Origin: Ruegeria haliotis
GTDB lineage: Bacteria > Pseudomonadota > Alphaproteobacteria > Rhodobacterales > Rhodobacteraceae
Direction: 5' to 3'
Assembly: GCF_013377785.1 (NCBI RefSeq)
Contig: NZ_JABXWT010000009.1
Location: 1 to 64,000, forward strand
Length of the DNA: 64,000 bases
In this document: positions 25,147-34,900 of the stretch, piece after piece
Layout of the letters: every line of letters begins with the position of its first letter
Numbering within the stretch: position 1 is the stretch's first letter
Notes under the pieces: model-generated
The model's database searches: none
What the model saw: only the letters and a program-made list of their open reading frames with translations
Told to the model about the DNA's origin: nothing
Position numbers and translations under genes: made by a program

Positions 25147-27549
25147 ATGAAATCTCAGTATCGTGTCGTGGTCATCGGTGGCGGCGTTGTGGGTGCCTCG
25201 GTTCTGTATCATCTGGCCAAGTTTGGCTGGTCGGATGTTGTCATGCTGGAACGGCGACGGCTGGCCTCGGGGTCATCCTGGCACGCGGCGGGCGGCATTC
25301 ATGCACTGAACGCTGATCCGAACATGGCGGCGCTGCAATCATATACCATTGATCTGCTGAGTGAGATCGAAAAGGAATCGGGTCAGAACATCGGTCTGCA
25401 TATGACCGGAGGCCTGACGCTGGCGGGCACGCCCGAACGGTGGGAGTGGTTGCAGGCCAACTACCGCATCTTTCAGTCTATCGGCATTGATGACTGCGAA
25501 TTGCTGAGCGCCGAGGAAGCGCAGAAGCGCTGTCCAATTATGTCCACTGATGGCGTTCTAGGCGCTATGTGGGCGGATCGCGAAGGTTACATCGACACCA
25601 CCGGTACCGTTCAGGCTTATGCCACAGCAGCAAAGAAACGTGGTGCCGAGTATTACGAAGAAACCAAGGTCGAAGAACTGATCCAGACCGATGACGGCTG
25701 GCAGGTTGTAACTGACAAGGGCACGATCACCTGCGAACATGTGGTCAACGCTGCGGGCCTGTGGGCCAAGCAAGTGGGGCGCATGGCGGGCGTGGAACTA
25801 CCGGTTTCACCGCTAAAGCACCACTATCTGATCACCGACACGGTACCAGAGGTAGCGGCGGCGGATTTCGAGATGCCGATGACCGTCGACCTCGAAGGCT
25901 TCACCTATATGCGGCAGGATCAGAAGGGCGTCCTTGTCGGCATTTACGAAGTCGACCACGAACATTGGGCCATGGACGGAGCGCCCTGGAACTACGGCGA
26001 GGAACTGTTTCAGGAGCAACTCGACCGGATCGAGAATGAGCTGACACTGGGCTTTGAACGTTACCCGTCAATCCAGAATGTCGGTATCAAGACATGGGTA
26101 AATGGCGCGTTCACCTTTGCGCCTGATGGTAACCCGCTGGTCGGCCCGGTGCCGGGCAAGCGCGGTTACTGGTCGGCTTGTGCCGTGATGGCCGGGTTCC
26201 TGCAAGGCGGCGGTGTCGGCAAGACGCTGGCCGAATGGATGATCCATGGCGAGCCCGAGGCAGACGCCTGGCCAATGGATGTGGCGCGTTTTGGCGATTT
26301 TGCACAAAACAAACGTTACATCCGCGAAACCACCGGGCAGTTCTATTCCCGCCGTTTCGTGATGACCTATCCAAACGAACAGCTTCCCGCAGGTCGGCCG
26401 CTGAAAATGGCCCCGGCCCATGACGCGATGACCGAAGCGGGCTGCAAATGGGGCGTCAGCTGGGATCTCGAGGTGCCGCTGTATTTCGCGCCGAAAGGGT
26501 TCGAGGAAACGCCGACGCTCAAGCGATCGAACGCGCATGAGATCGTGGCGGAGGAATGCAAAACGATCCGAGAAGGTGTCGGCCTGATGGATATCTCGGG
26601 CTTTTCGCGGTTTGAGGTCAGGGGCCCGAATGCCGAGGTATGGCTGGACAAGGTAATGGCCTCGAAACTGCCCGCGCCGGGGCGCGCAAGACTGGCCCCG
26701 ATGCTGGGTGAGAACGGGCGGCTCAAGGGTGATCTAACCGTGCTTAACTGGGGTGATGGTACATGGTGGATCATGGGCAGCTATTATCTGCGGGCCTGGC
26801 ATATGCGCTGGTTCGACGACCACATGATGGATGGTGTCGATATCCGCGATCTGGGAGAAGAATACTGTGGATTCGGTCTGGTTGGTCCGAAATCGCAAGC
26901 CGTGATCGAGAAACTGGCCGAGCAGGATATCTCGGGTCTGAAATTCATGGGTTGCGGTGATTTCGATATCGGCCTTGTTCGCGCCCGCGTTGCGCGCATG
27001 TCGGTGACTGGCGAGAAAGGCTATGAGATCAACTGCCGTTACGGCGATCACATCAAACTGCGGCGCATGCTACTTGAGGCCGGGGACGACGAAGGTATTC
27101 GCGAATGCGGCTTCAACGCGATGCTATCGACGCGGCTGGAGAAAAGCTTTGGTATCTGGTCCGCGGAATTCACCCAGCTCTACACACCCGGTATGACCGG
27201 GATGGACCGTTGGATAGACTGGGACAAGGACTTTGTCGGCAAACAGGCTGCAATGGCCGAGCGCGATGGCAATGGTCCGGCGCAGGTGCAAGTGACGCTC
27301 GAGGTGGATGCGCTGGACGCGGACGCCAGCGGGTATGAACCGATCTGGGCAGGGGATGAGCGCGTCGGTTTTGTGACCTCTGGCGGGTACGGGCACTACA
27401 CCGGCAAGTCTCTGGCCATGGCACTGGTAGATCGTGACAAGGCGGCACCGGGGACGGAATTGTCTGTACATGTGGTTGGCGTCGAACGACCCGCGCGTGT
27501 CATCGCACCGTCGCCTTATGACCCGCAGGGCAAAGCGATGAGGGGCTGA
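25147..27549 (+). CDS. GcvT-type FAD-dependent oxidoreductase (dimethylglycine/sarcosine dehydrogenase-like)
   Basis: An 800-residue two-part protein. The N-terminal DAO domain has VVVIGGGVVGASVLYHLAKF (FAD Rossmann motif) and ASGSSWHAAGG, where the His is the usual covalent FAD attachment site in dimethylglycine and sarcosine dehydrogenases. From about residue 430 a GcvT/aminomethyltransferase domain follows, ending in the SGGYGHYTGKSLAMALV segment; such domains move the released one-carbon unit to tetrahydrofolate. A good ribosome site (GAGGAG) precedes ATG 25147. The next gene begins two bases after its stop. It probably oxidatively demethylates an N-methyl amine; exact substrate unknown. 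Confidence 0.88.
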   Translation: MKSQYRVVVIGGGVVGASVLYHLAKFGWSDVVMLERRRLASGSSWHAAGGIHALNADPNMAALQSYTIDLLSEIEKESGQNIGLHMTGGLTLAGTPERWEWLQANYRIFQSIGIDDCELLSAEEAQKRCPIMSTDGVLGAMWADREGYIDTTGTVQAYATAAKKRGAEYYEETKVEELIQTDDGWQVVTDKGTITCEHVVNAAGLWAKQVGRMAGVELPVSPLKHHYLITDTVPEVAAADFEMPMTVDLEGFTYMRQDQKGVLVGIYEVDHEHWAMDGAPWNYGEELFQEQLDRIENELTLGFERYPSIQNVGIKTWVNGAFTFAPDGNPLVGPVPGKRGYWSACAVMAGFLQGGGVGKTLAEWMIHGEPEADAWPMDVARFGDFAQNKRYIRETTGQFYSRRFVMTYPNEQLPAGRPLKMAPAHDAMTEAGCKWGVSWDLEVPLYFAPKGFEETPTLKRSNAHEIVAEECKTIREGVGLMDISGFSRFEVRGPNAEVWLDKVMASKLPAPGRARLAPMLGENGRLKGDLTVLNWGDGTWWIMGSYYLRAWHMRWFDDHMMDGVDIRDLGEEYCGFGLVGPKSQAVIEKLAEQDISGLKFMGCGDFDIGLVRARVARMSVTGEKGYEINCRYGDHIKLRRMLLEAGDDEGIRECGFNAMLSTRLEKSFGIWSAEFTQLYTPGMTGMDRWIDWDKDFVGKQAAMAERDGNGPAQVQVTLEVDALDADASGYEPIWAGDERVGFVTSGGYGHYTGKSLAMALVDRDKAAPGTELSVHVVGVERPARVIAPSPYDPQGKAMRG

Positions 27550-27551
27550 CG

Positions 27552-29102
27552 GTGGCTACGCAAACCCCCGAACGCGGACGACGACGGCGAGGGCGCAGCG
27601 CGGATGCTGCGCCATCGGTCAGCCGCGACGTGAATTACCGCCAGCTGAAGAGCCCGTTTCCGTTGATGGAGGTGTTCCCGGCAGATCAGATCGCAGACAT
27701 GCACGAGACTGCCCTACGCATGCTGCAAGAGCTTGGCATCAAGGTTCTGTTGCCCGAAGCGCGGCGTATTTTCGTAAAGGGCGGCGCGCGGGTGGATGAA
27801 GACAGCGAAATGGTCTTTATCGGACGCGATATGGTCGAGGCTGCCGTTGCCGCTGCACCCAAATCGATTGCCTGTCGCGCTGGCGCGCGGTGCAGGGATT
27901 TCACGCTGGAATTGGGCAGTCTTGTTTTTCAGCCGGGTGCAGGCGCCCCGAATGCCACAGATCTGGAGCGGGGACGCCGCCCAGCGACCGGCCAAGACTA
28001 TCTGGATTTTCTGAAACTCACGCATCATTTCGACGTCTTTCAAATGATCTCACCACAAGTCGAGCCGCAGGATGTGCCGACCCATCTGCGTCACTACTTC
28101 ACCACGCAGGCGCAGATGGAATTGACGGACAAGTTTCCGTTCTTCTTCTCACGCGGAACGCCGCAGGTGATGGATTGCTTCGAGATGCTGTCCACCGCGC
28201 GCGGCTTGTCGGATGAGGAGTTTCGCGGCACTGCGCGTTGTTATACAATCATCAATACCAACAGCCCACGCACCCTGGATATCCCAATGGCGCAGGGGTT
28301 GGTCGATTTTGCGCGCTACGGGCAGATGTCGATCATCACGCCGTTCACGTTGATGGGGGCGATGGCACCGATCACGGTGGCTGGTGCAATCACGCTGTCC
28401 CACGCCGAGGTGCTGGCTGCGCTGACACTCACGCAATTGACCAATCCGGGCGCGCCCACCTGTTATGGAACTTTCACCAGTAATGTAGATATGAAATCGG
28501 GCGCCCCCGCATTTGGAACGCCCTCGCATTTTCAGGCGTCGCTTGCAGCGGGGCAACTGGCCCGTCACTTGGGATTGCCATGGCGATCGGCGGCAGGCTC
28601 GGCATCGAACATGAACGATGTGCAGGCAGCCAACGAAAACCAGTTTGGCCTTTGGGGTTGCCTGATGGCCGGCGCAACTGTGATCATCCACTCGGCAGGC
28701 TGGCTGGAAGGCGGGCTGACTGTTTCGTTCGAAAAACTGATCTGCGACGCTGAGGTGCTGAACATGGTGGCCGAGCTGTGTGCCGGCGCGCAGGCCGGAA
28801 CGGCCGAGATCGGCTTTGACACCGCGCTGCGCGAGGTTGCGCCCAGTGGGCATTTTTTTGCAACCAGCCAGACGATGGAGCGGTACAACACTGCGTTCTA
28901 TGAGCCGCACGTACATGATTATGCCAATTTCGGCACCTGGGCCGAGCGCGGTTCGTTGGATGCCAGCAGCCGCGCGACCGGGGTATGGAAAGACATTCTG
29001 GCCAATTTTCAGGCACCCGCCCAGAACGAGGAACGGCTGGGTACGTTGCAGGAATTCATCGTTCGCCGTACCGAAGAGGGCGGTGCGCCGCCGGAGAGTT
29101 GA
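27552..29102 (+). CDS. MttB-superfamily methyltransferase (non-pyrrolysine)
   Basis: A 516-residue protein starting at GTG 27552. The first ~30 residues are basic and Arg-rich (ERGRRRRGRSAD). The rest is a TIM-barrel of the trimethylamine methyltransferase family, with segments HETALRMLQELGIKVL and PFTLMGAMAPITVAGAI. No in-frame amber codon occurs, so it belongs to the large non-Pyl group, whose known members demethylate quaternary amines such as glycine betaine using a corrinoid protein. No corrinoid protein gene is nearby. It is coupled to the flavoprotein upstream and to TetR directly downstream. Substrate unknown. Confidence 0.86.
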   Translation: MATQTPERGRRRRGRSADAAPSVSRDVNYRQLKSPFPLMEVFPADQIADMHETALRMLQELGIKVLLPEARRIFVKGGARVDEDSEMVFIGRDMVEAAVAAAPKSIACRAGARCRDFTLELGSLVFQPGAGAPNATDLERGRRPATGQDYLDFLKLTHHFDVFQMISPQVEPQDVPTHLRHYFTTQAQMELTDKFPFFFSRGTPQVMDCFEMLSTARGLSDEEFRGTARCYTIINTNSPRTLDIPMAQGLVDFARYGQMSIITPFTLMGAMAPITVAGAITLSHAEVLAALTLTQLTNPGAPTCYGTFTSNVDMKSGAPAFGTPSHFQASLAAGQLARHLGLPWRSAAGSASNMNDVQAANENQFGLWGCLMAGATVIIHSAGWLEGGLTVSFEKLICDAEVLNMVAELCAGAQAGTAEIGFDTALREVAPSGHFFATSQTMERYNTAFYEPHVHDYANFGTWAERGSLDASSRATGVWKDILANFQAPAQNEERLGTLQEFIVRRTEEGGAPPES

Positions 29103-29777
29103 ATGAGTACAAAACCCATCCTTCACCGTGACGACCCCGAGGCTGAACCGTTGGTCGGTAACATCAAGGTCACACGCGATGACTGGCTGAACGTGGCGAT
29201 GGACGTCCTGATCTCGGACGGGGTGGACCAGATCAAGGTTCTGAACCTCGCCGAACGGATGGCTGTGTCGCGCTCGTCCTTCTATTGGTACTTCAAGTCC
29301 CGGCAAGAACTTCTGGATGCGTTGTTGGCGCGGTGGCAGGCAACCAACACTGCTGCACTGATCGCGCAGGCCGAGGCCCCCGCGAACACGATCACCGGGG
29401 CTGTCTGCAATGTGCATCGTTGCGTTGTGAACACCGACCTGTTCGATACAGCGCTGGATTTTGCCGTTCGCGACTGGGCGCGCAAATCGGGCAAGGTGCG
29501 GCGGTCTCTGGATCAGTCGGATGCCCGGCGGATGGAGGCATTGCATGCCATGTTCGTCCGCTATGGCTATTCCGAGATCGAGGCTGAAACGCGTGCCCGT
29601 GTGTTGTATTACATGCAGATCGGATACGACCTTGCGCAGTTGAACGAGCCAATGTCCACGCGGATCTCAATGGTTCCGCATTACCTGTACGTCTTCACCG
29701 GGGTTGAACCAAGGCCCGAGGAAGTCGCGGAATTCAGCGCCTATTCCCAGCGCTACTGGAAAGGAGCCCCCTCATGA
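29103..29777 (+). CDS. TetR/AcrR-family regulator
   Basis: A 224-residue regulator whose ATG follows the MttB stop directly (TGAATG). The N-terminal helix-turn-helix is seen in AERMAVSRSSFYWYFKSRQELLDALL (recognition helix around SRSSFYWYFKS, residues about 58-68); about 25 extra residues precede it. The C-terminal ligand-binding domain is divergent. It lies inside the amine-demethylation operon and overlaps the next gene by four bases, so it probably regulates its own operon, possibly through the palindrome at 25087. Confidence 0.87.
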   Translation: MSTKPILHRDDPEAEPLVGNIKVTRDDWLNVAMDVLISDGVDQIKVLNLAERMAVSRSSFYWYFKSRQELLDALLARWQATNTAALIAQAEAPANTITGAVCNVHRCVVNTDLFDTALDFAVRDWARKSGKVRRSLDQSDARRMEALHAMFVRYGYSEIEAETRARVLYYMQIGYDLAQLNEPMSTRISMVPHYLYVFTGVEPRPEEVAEFSAYSQRYWKGAPS

Positions 29778-31078
29778 GCCAACCAGACGCAATCATCATC
29801 GGAACTGGCGTCATCGGTGCAGCCATTGCGTTTGAGATGGCCAAGGCCGGCTGGAAAACGCTGTCGGTGGATCGCAACAGTCAGGTCGGTCATGGATCGA
29901 CCGCGGGGTCTTGCGCGATCATCCGCATGCATTATTCGACGTTCGATGGCACGGCCTTCGCGTGGGAGGGGTATCACTACTGGCGCGACTGGGCTGCGTA
30001 TCTGGGCTTGCCTGAAAATTCCAATCTTGCGCAATTTCGCGAGACTGGATGTCTGGTCATGAAGACCGAGGCCAACGGCATGTTGGATAAGCACATGTAC
30101 AACAGCGCCGATCTGGATTGCCCATTCGAGGAATGGTCCGCTGACAAGATCGTCGAGCGCCTGCCGGTCTATACGTTGGACAGTTTTGCCCCGGCGCGGC
30201 GCTTGGACGACCCCGAATTCGGGCAACCCAACGGAGGAACGATGCAAGGCGGCGTGTTCTGGCCGCAGGCGGGTTACGTCACTGACCCGGCCCTTTCAGC
30301 GCAGAACCTGATGGATGCCGCGAAACAGCACGGGGCTGAGGTTCAGACCGGGGTAGAGGTCGTTGAGATCCTGACCCAGGATGGGCGTGCTTCTGGCGTC
30401 AAACTTGCGTCTGGTGAGGAAATCCACGCCAAGATTGTCGTAAATGTTGCCGGGCCGGGGTCGGCGATCATCAACAAGATGGCGGGCGTTCTGGACGATA
30501 TGACCATCGAAACCCGCCCCCTGCGGCAGGAAGTGGTTCACGTACCAGCGCCTGAGGGGTTTGATTTCGAAAATCAGGGAACGATTGTCTCGGATAGCGA
30601 CATTGCGTGTTACTGTCGCCCTGAACATGGAAATCATATTCTGGTCGGGTCCGAAGATCCAGAATGCGACCCGCATCAGTGGTGTGACGATGACATGCAC
30701 TATAACCACGACTTTACGGATCAGTGGACGACTCAGGCGATGCGCTATGCCCAGCGCGTTCCAAGCCTTGGCATCCCGTCGAAAACGCGGGGCGTTGTTG
30801 ATCTGTATGACGCCTCGACCGATTGGATTCCCATTTACGACAAATCCAACCTGCCTGGATTCTACATGGCCTGTGGCAGCAGTGGGAATCAATACAAGAA
30901 CGCTCCGATTGCGGGTAAGATGATGACAGCGCTGATCGGGTATTGCGAGGGCGGGGCAGATCACGATGCCCAACCACTGCAGTTCGAGTTGCCCTATATC
31001 CAGCGGACGATTGACGTGGGGTTCTATTCGCGCAGGCGGCCGATTAACGAAGAAAGCAGTTTTTCGGTTTTGGGCTAG
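29774..31078 (+). CDS. DAO-family FAD-dependent oxidoreductase (sarcosine-oxidase-like)
   Basis: A 434-residue flavoprotein. The FAD motif AIIIGTGVIGAAIAFEMAKAGW is at residues 6-27, followed by GHGSTAGSCAIIRMHYS, which resembles the sarcosine/N-methyl amino acid oxidase group. MACGSSGNQYKNAPIAGKMM near the end is the second FAD contact. It is the last gene of the operon, so it probably acts on the product of the MttB or GcvT-flavoprotein step. No GcvT domain is fused. Exact substrate unknown. Confidence 0.87.
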   Translation: MSQPDAIIIGTGVIGAAIAFEMAKAGWKTLSVDRNSQVGHGSTAGSCAIIRMHYSTFDGTAFAWEGYHYWRDWAAYLGLPENSNLAQFRETGCLVMKTEANGMLDKHMYNSADLDCPFEEWSADKIVERLPVYTLDSFAPARRLDDPEFGQPNGGTMQGGVFWPQAGYVTDPALSAQNLMDAAKQHGAEVQTGVEVVEILTQDGRASGVKLASGEEIHAKIVVNVAGPGSAIINKMAGVLDDMTIETRPLRQEVVHVPAPEGFDFENQGTIVSDSDIACYCRPEHGNHILVGSEDPECDPHQWCDDDMHYNHDFTDQWTTQAMRYAQRVPSLGIPSKTRGVVDLYDASTDWIPIYDKSNLPGFYMACGSSGNQYKNAPIAGKMMTALIGYCEGGADHDAQPLQFELPYIQRTIDVGFYSRRRPINEESSFSVLG

Positions 31079-31361
31079 CCGATGAAGGGACACAGCTTTG
31101 GCTGTCACGGCAAACTATTGTCCCTTGTCGAACCCATTTCGGGGGTGCAGAGAGGACCTTTCAGCATCCTCGCTGCCTGATGCGAAGCGAGTGAGTGTCG
31201 CCCTTCGGGCCGAAGCCAATCTGCGCTGGCACGTATCGTTAGGTCGGTACTGGCGGGCCGGAAGTTGGCTTGCTCCCAATAAACAGACGCTTTGGATCAG
31301 TTATGATCGTCAGCCTCTCAAGCCGGTTCACTAGGTGACGTTGCCTGACGCCGTGAGCTGG
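31079..31361. other. Intergenic region without a recognisable gene
   Basis: About 280 bases between the convergent flavoprotein and DUF3307 genes. It contains a short GC-rich complementary run (CCTTCGGGCCGAAG, near 31200-31216), but no tRNA cloverleaf, no gene and no clear terminator with a T-run. Confidence 0.4.
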
Positions 31362-31751
31362 CTAAGCCGCAAATGTCACCCAGGCCCAGACCATGACGAT
31401 GTAAGTCAGATTGTGCATCAATTGATCCAGACCGGCAGCACGCCAAAATGCCGCCTGATTTGGTTGCAGCCGTTTTTTGTCAGAATAACGGGCTTTGGCA
31501 AAATCAATGTTGAAATGAACAACCCACTCCAGCGCAGCAACGATCAGGATGAAAGTCAACGGCGCGCCGAACAGCGCAAAGACCGCAACCGATCCCACGA
31601 CGTGAACGGCAGCATGTTGCGCGCGACCCGCATGAAAATACTCGCCACGCCCGGCGAGCATTTTGGGTGTCTGTAGGTAGTAATCGGCAAACATATGTTT
31701 GATCTGCAATAAGCAGAGCATAAGAAACACTGCACCAAAACTGGCAGGCAA
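31362..31751 (-). CDS. DUF3307 membrane protein
   Basis: A 129-residue protein with about four hydrophobic segments. HMFADYYLQTP near residue 19 and HAAVHVVGSVAVFALF match DUF3307, a family of small membrane proteins of unknown function often linked to SatD-type regulators; none is nearby. The C-terminal LDQLMHNLTYIVMVWAW also fits the family. Monocistronic. Confidence 0.75.
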   Translation of the reverse strand: MPASFGAVFLMLCLLQIKHMFADYYLQTPKMLAGRGEYFHAGRAQHAAVHVVGSVAVFALFGAPLTFILIVAALEWVVHFNIDFAKARYSDKKRLQPNQAAFWRAAGLDQLMHNLTYIVMVWAWVTFAA

Positions 31752-31954
31752 AAGTACACTCCCGATATCGTCCTGATTTGAACAGTAGGCATTATTGAAC
31801 AGCCGCGCAAATGAACTAGTTCACACAAGGCGAAGAAATGTATCAGTTGGGAAAATATTTGCGTATCTCGGCCCGTATGCTGTAAATTCGCGCTGTTGAG
31901 TTTGCACGTATTACACCAAAATCGGATTGTTGATCAGCAGTAGGGGCGGGTTCC

Positions 31955-34900
31955 ATAGAACGCACGATTTTTCGGTTCATCTGGAAATATTCCAAACGCG
32001 ATCAGCTGATCCTGCTGACCGTGACGGCGACGCTGTTTCCGCTGCTGTACCTGACGCTTGAACTGCCCAAACGTATCATCAACGACGCGATCGGTGCCTC
32101 CAGCAGTATCGTGAACGTTTGGGGCTACAGCCTGCCCCAGACGAATTTCCTGATCATTCTGTGTTTTGCCTTTTTGGCGGCGGTTCTGGCCCATGGTTTG
32201 ATGAAAATGCGCATCAATACCATGAAAGGCGTGTTGAGTGAGCGCATGTTGCGCCGGCTCCGCTATCAGCTGATCAGCCGGGCCTTGCGGTTTCCGCAAC
32301 CTTATTTTGAACGTGTCAGCCAGGGCGAGCTGGTATCGATGATCACCGCTGAAAGCGAGCCGATGGGCGGACTGATGGGGGACGCGATCAGTCAACCGGT
32401 TCTGCAGGCAGGTCAGATGATCACCATTCTGTCCTTTCTGTTTCTGCAAAGCGTCTGGTTCGGTTTGGCCGCCGTTGCCCTGATACCGGTTCAGGCCTGG
32501 CTGATTCCGCGCTTGCAGCGTCAGATCAACTTGTTGAACAAGCGACGCATTCAAGAGGTGCGTGTACTGGCCGCTCAGATCGGTGAGAACGCGGCTGGTG
32601 CGTCCACGTTGCGCGCAAATGGCGGTTGGCGCTATCGCCAGGCGATGATCTCGGATCAGTTGGGACGCCTGTTTGGCATCCGGTTCGAAATTTATCAAAA
32701 GAAGTTCTTTATGAAGTTCATAAACAACTTCATTTCGCAACTGACACCATTCATGTTTTATCTGGTCGGTGGTTTGCTGGTCCTGCAGGGGTCCGTTTCG
32801 CTGGGCGCGCTGGTTGCCGCGCTGGCGGCGTACAAGGATCTGAGCTCTCCTTGGAAAGAGCTGTTGACCTATTACAATCAGACACAGGACATGTCGCTGC
32901 GCTGGGATGTGGTACTAGAGCGTTTTGCGCCATCCGGCATGCAGGATGAAAAGCTGTTCGAGGGTGAGCCTGAGACGCGCCCACGGTTGAATGGCGACAT
33001 TGTTCTGGATCGTGTTTCGGTTCGTGACATCGATGGAAATCAGGTGCTGGACGATCTGAACCTGACATTCCCAAGCGGGCGAACGGTTGGAATCTCTGCC
33101 CCAAGTGAAGAAGACAGACGGGCGATTGCGGAACTGTTGACCCGGGAAATCACACCAAGCGCGGGCCGTGTTGAAATCGGGGATCAGAACCTCGCGGACC
33201 TGCATCAGGGCGTTGTTGCCGCGCGCATCGGGTATGCCTCGTCACGTCCGGTCATGTTTCAGGGAACACTGGGCGACAATGTTATGATGCCGATGCGGTA
33301 CAAGCCGCTCTCGGCGCTGACGGACGATCCCGGTTATGCCGAAACTCTGCGGGCCGGGAACAGTGCCGACCCCTTTGAGACTGAATGGCTGGACCCGTCC
33401 CGGGCCGGGTTGGACACTGCTGAGGCTCTGCGAGACTGGTGGTTGAAGCTGATCGATGGGATGGGGTCTGGGGCGGCCTTGTTCCAGCGGGGGGCTGAAC
33501 AGGTCTTTGATGCGAGCAACCATCCGGATCTGGCGCAGAAGCTGGTCGAGTTGCGCCAGCTGGTACAGCAAGCGGTTCAGGAGGCCGGGCTTGAGCAGCA
33601 AGCGCTGATCTTTGATCGCGACACATATAATCCGGCATTACCGGTGGCCGAGAACCTGTTGTTTGCCACCCCACGCGTTCCAGTAACGCAAGAGGTGCTG
33701 GCGCAGCAGACCGTCTTTTTGGGCCAATTGCGTGAGCTGGGTTTGGATGAAACACTGATCGCGTTGACCCGTGATGTGATCGACATGTTGCGTCAAATCT
33801 TTGGGTTGGACGGCACGGACCATCCCTTGTTTCGCAAGCTTGGACTTGAGGCGCAGACATATGAGGCCGCCGTGGAGCTCGTCGAACGCACCCGTAAGGA
33901 AGGGGCTGCGGGGCTGGATGATGCGCAGCTTGCCAATTTGCTGGCAGTACCGCTGGTGATTTCAGCGGAGCAGATCGGACCGGCGTTTACGGATGAGTTG
34001 AAAGACCGAATTCTGGAACTGCGGCATAGCCATTCCGAAAAACTTCTGGAGCGGTTGCTTGGTGTGTTCGTACCGCTGAACCCTGATGAGTTTGCACCCG
34101 GACTGACGGTGATGGAGAATGCTTTGTTCGGCAAAGTCAGTCAGATCGGTGGGACGCGCTCGGATGAAGCGCGCAAACTGATTGTTGATGTGCTGGCCGG
34201 AAATGGCGCGCGACCGTTGGTTGTCGAATTGATCTACGACGTCCCTGTGTCCTTGGGCGGGCAGAGCCTGCCAGCGGTCTTTGCGGAACCGTTGGCCTTT
34301 ACGCGAGCGACGATCAAGAAACCTGACATTTTGATCCTGGAAAGCGCGCTGGCCAGCTATGACATGCAGACACAGGTGGCCGTGTACAAGAATCTGCGCG
34401 CGCTCTTGCCCGAGACCACAGTTGTTTATCTGAATGATCAGTTCGAGAACCCGGATGTTTTCGACATGCACGTCGAAATCCGTCAAGGTCGTGTGGTCTC
34501 GGACGAAGGACCTGCGGACGTGGAAGAAGACAGTGCCGCCTCGGCCGATCTGGCGCGTAAACTACGCGCCTTGGAACAGACCCCGCTGTTTTCGGGGCTG
34601 GACCGCAGGCAGCTGCGCCTGCTGGCCTTTGGTGCCCGCTGGTTCAACGCGGTGCCGGGGCAGATCGTGTTTCTGAAGGACGATCAACCGACAGATGGTG
34701 CATATGTGGTGCTGGAAGGTGAGGCTGGATTGTACCTGCCGCAGGCCGAAGGGTCTGATCAGTTGATCACGAAGGTCGGGTCAGGCGCTTTGGTGGGGGA
34801 GCTGGGATTGATCCGAAAGGAACCGCGCGCGCTAAGCATGGTGGCTGAAACCGATCTGTCCTGCCTGCGTATCGGCGAAGAAGAATTCCTGGCCGTGGTT

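Noticed and set aside
27552..29102. Possibility that the MttB homologue uses pyrrolysine
   Set aside because: No in-frame TAG occurs before its TGA stop, so it is of the non-pyrrolysine type.
28149..29546. 465-codon minus-strand open frame opposite the MttB and TetR genes
   Set aside because: No motif, spans two well-supported opposite-strand genes and their junction; shadow frame.
31079..31361. Possible structured RNA in the spacer (complementary GC-rich run near 31200)
   Set aside because: No cloverleaf or known riboswitch/ncRNA pattern; complementary run is short and could be chance.
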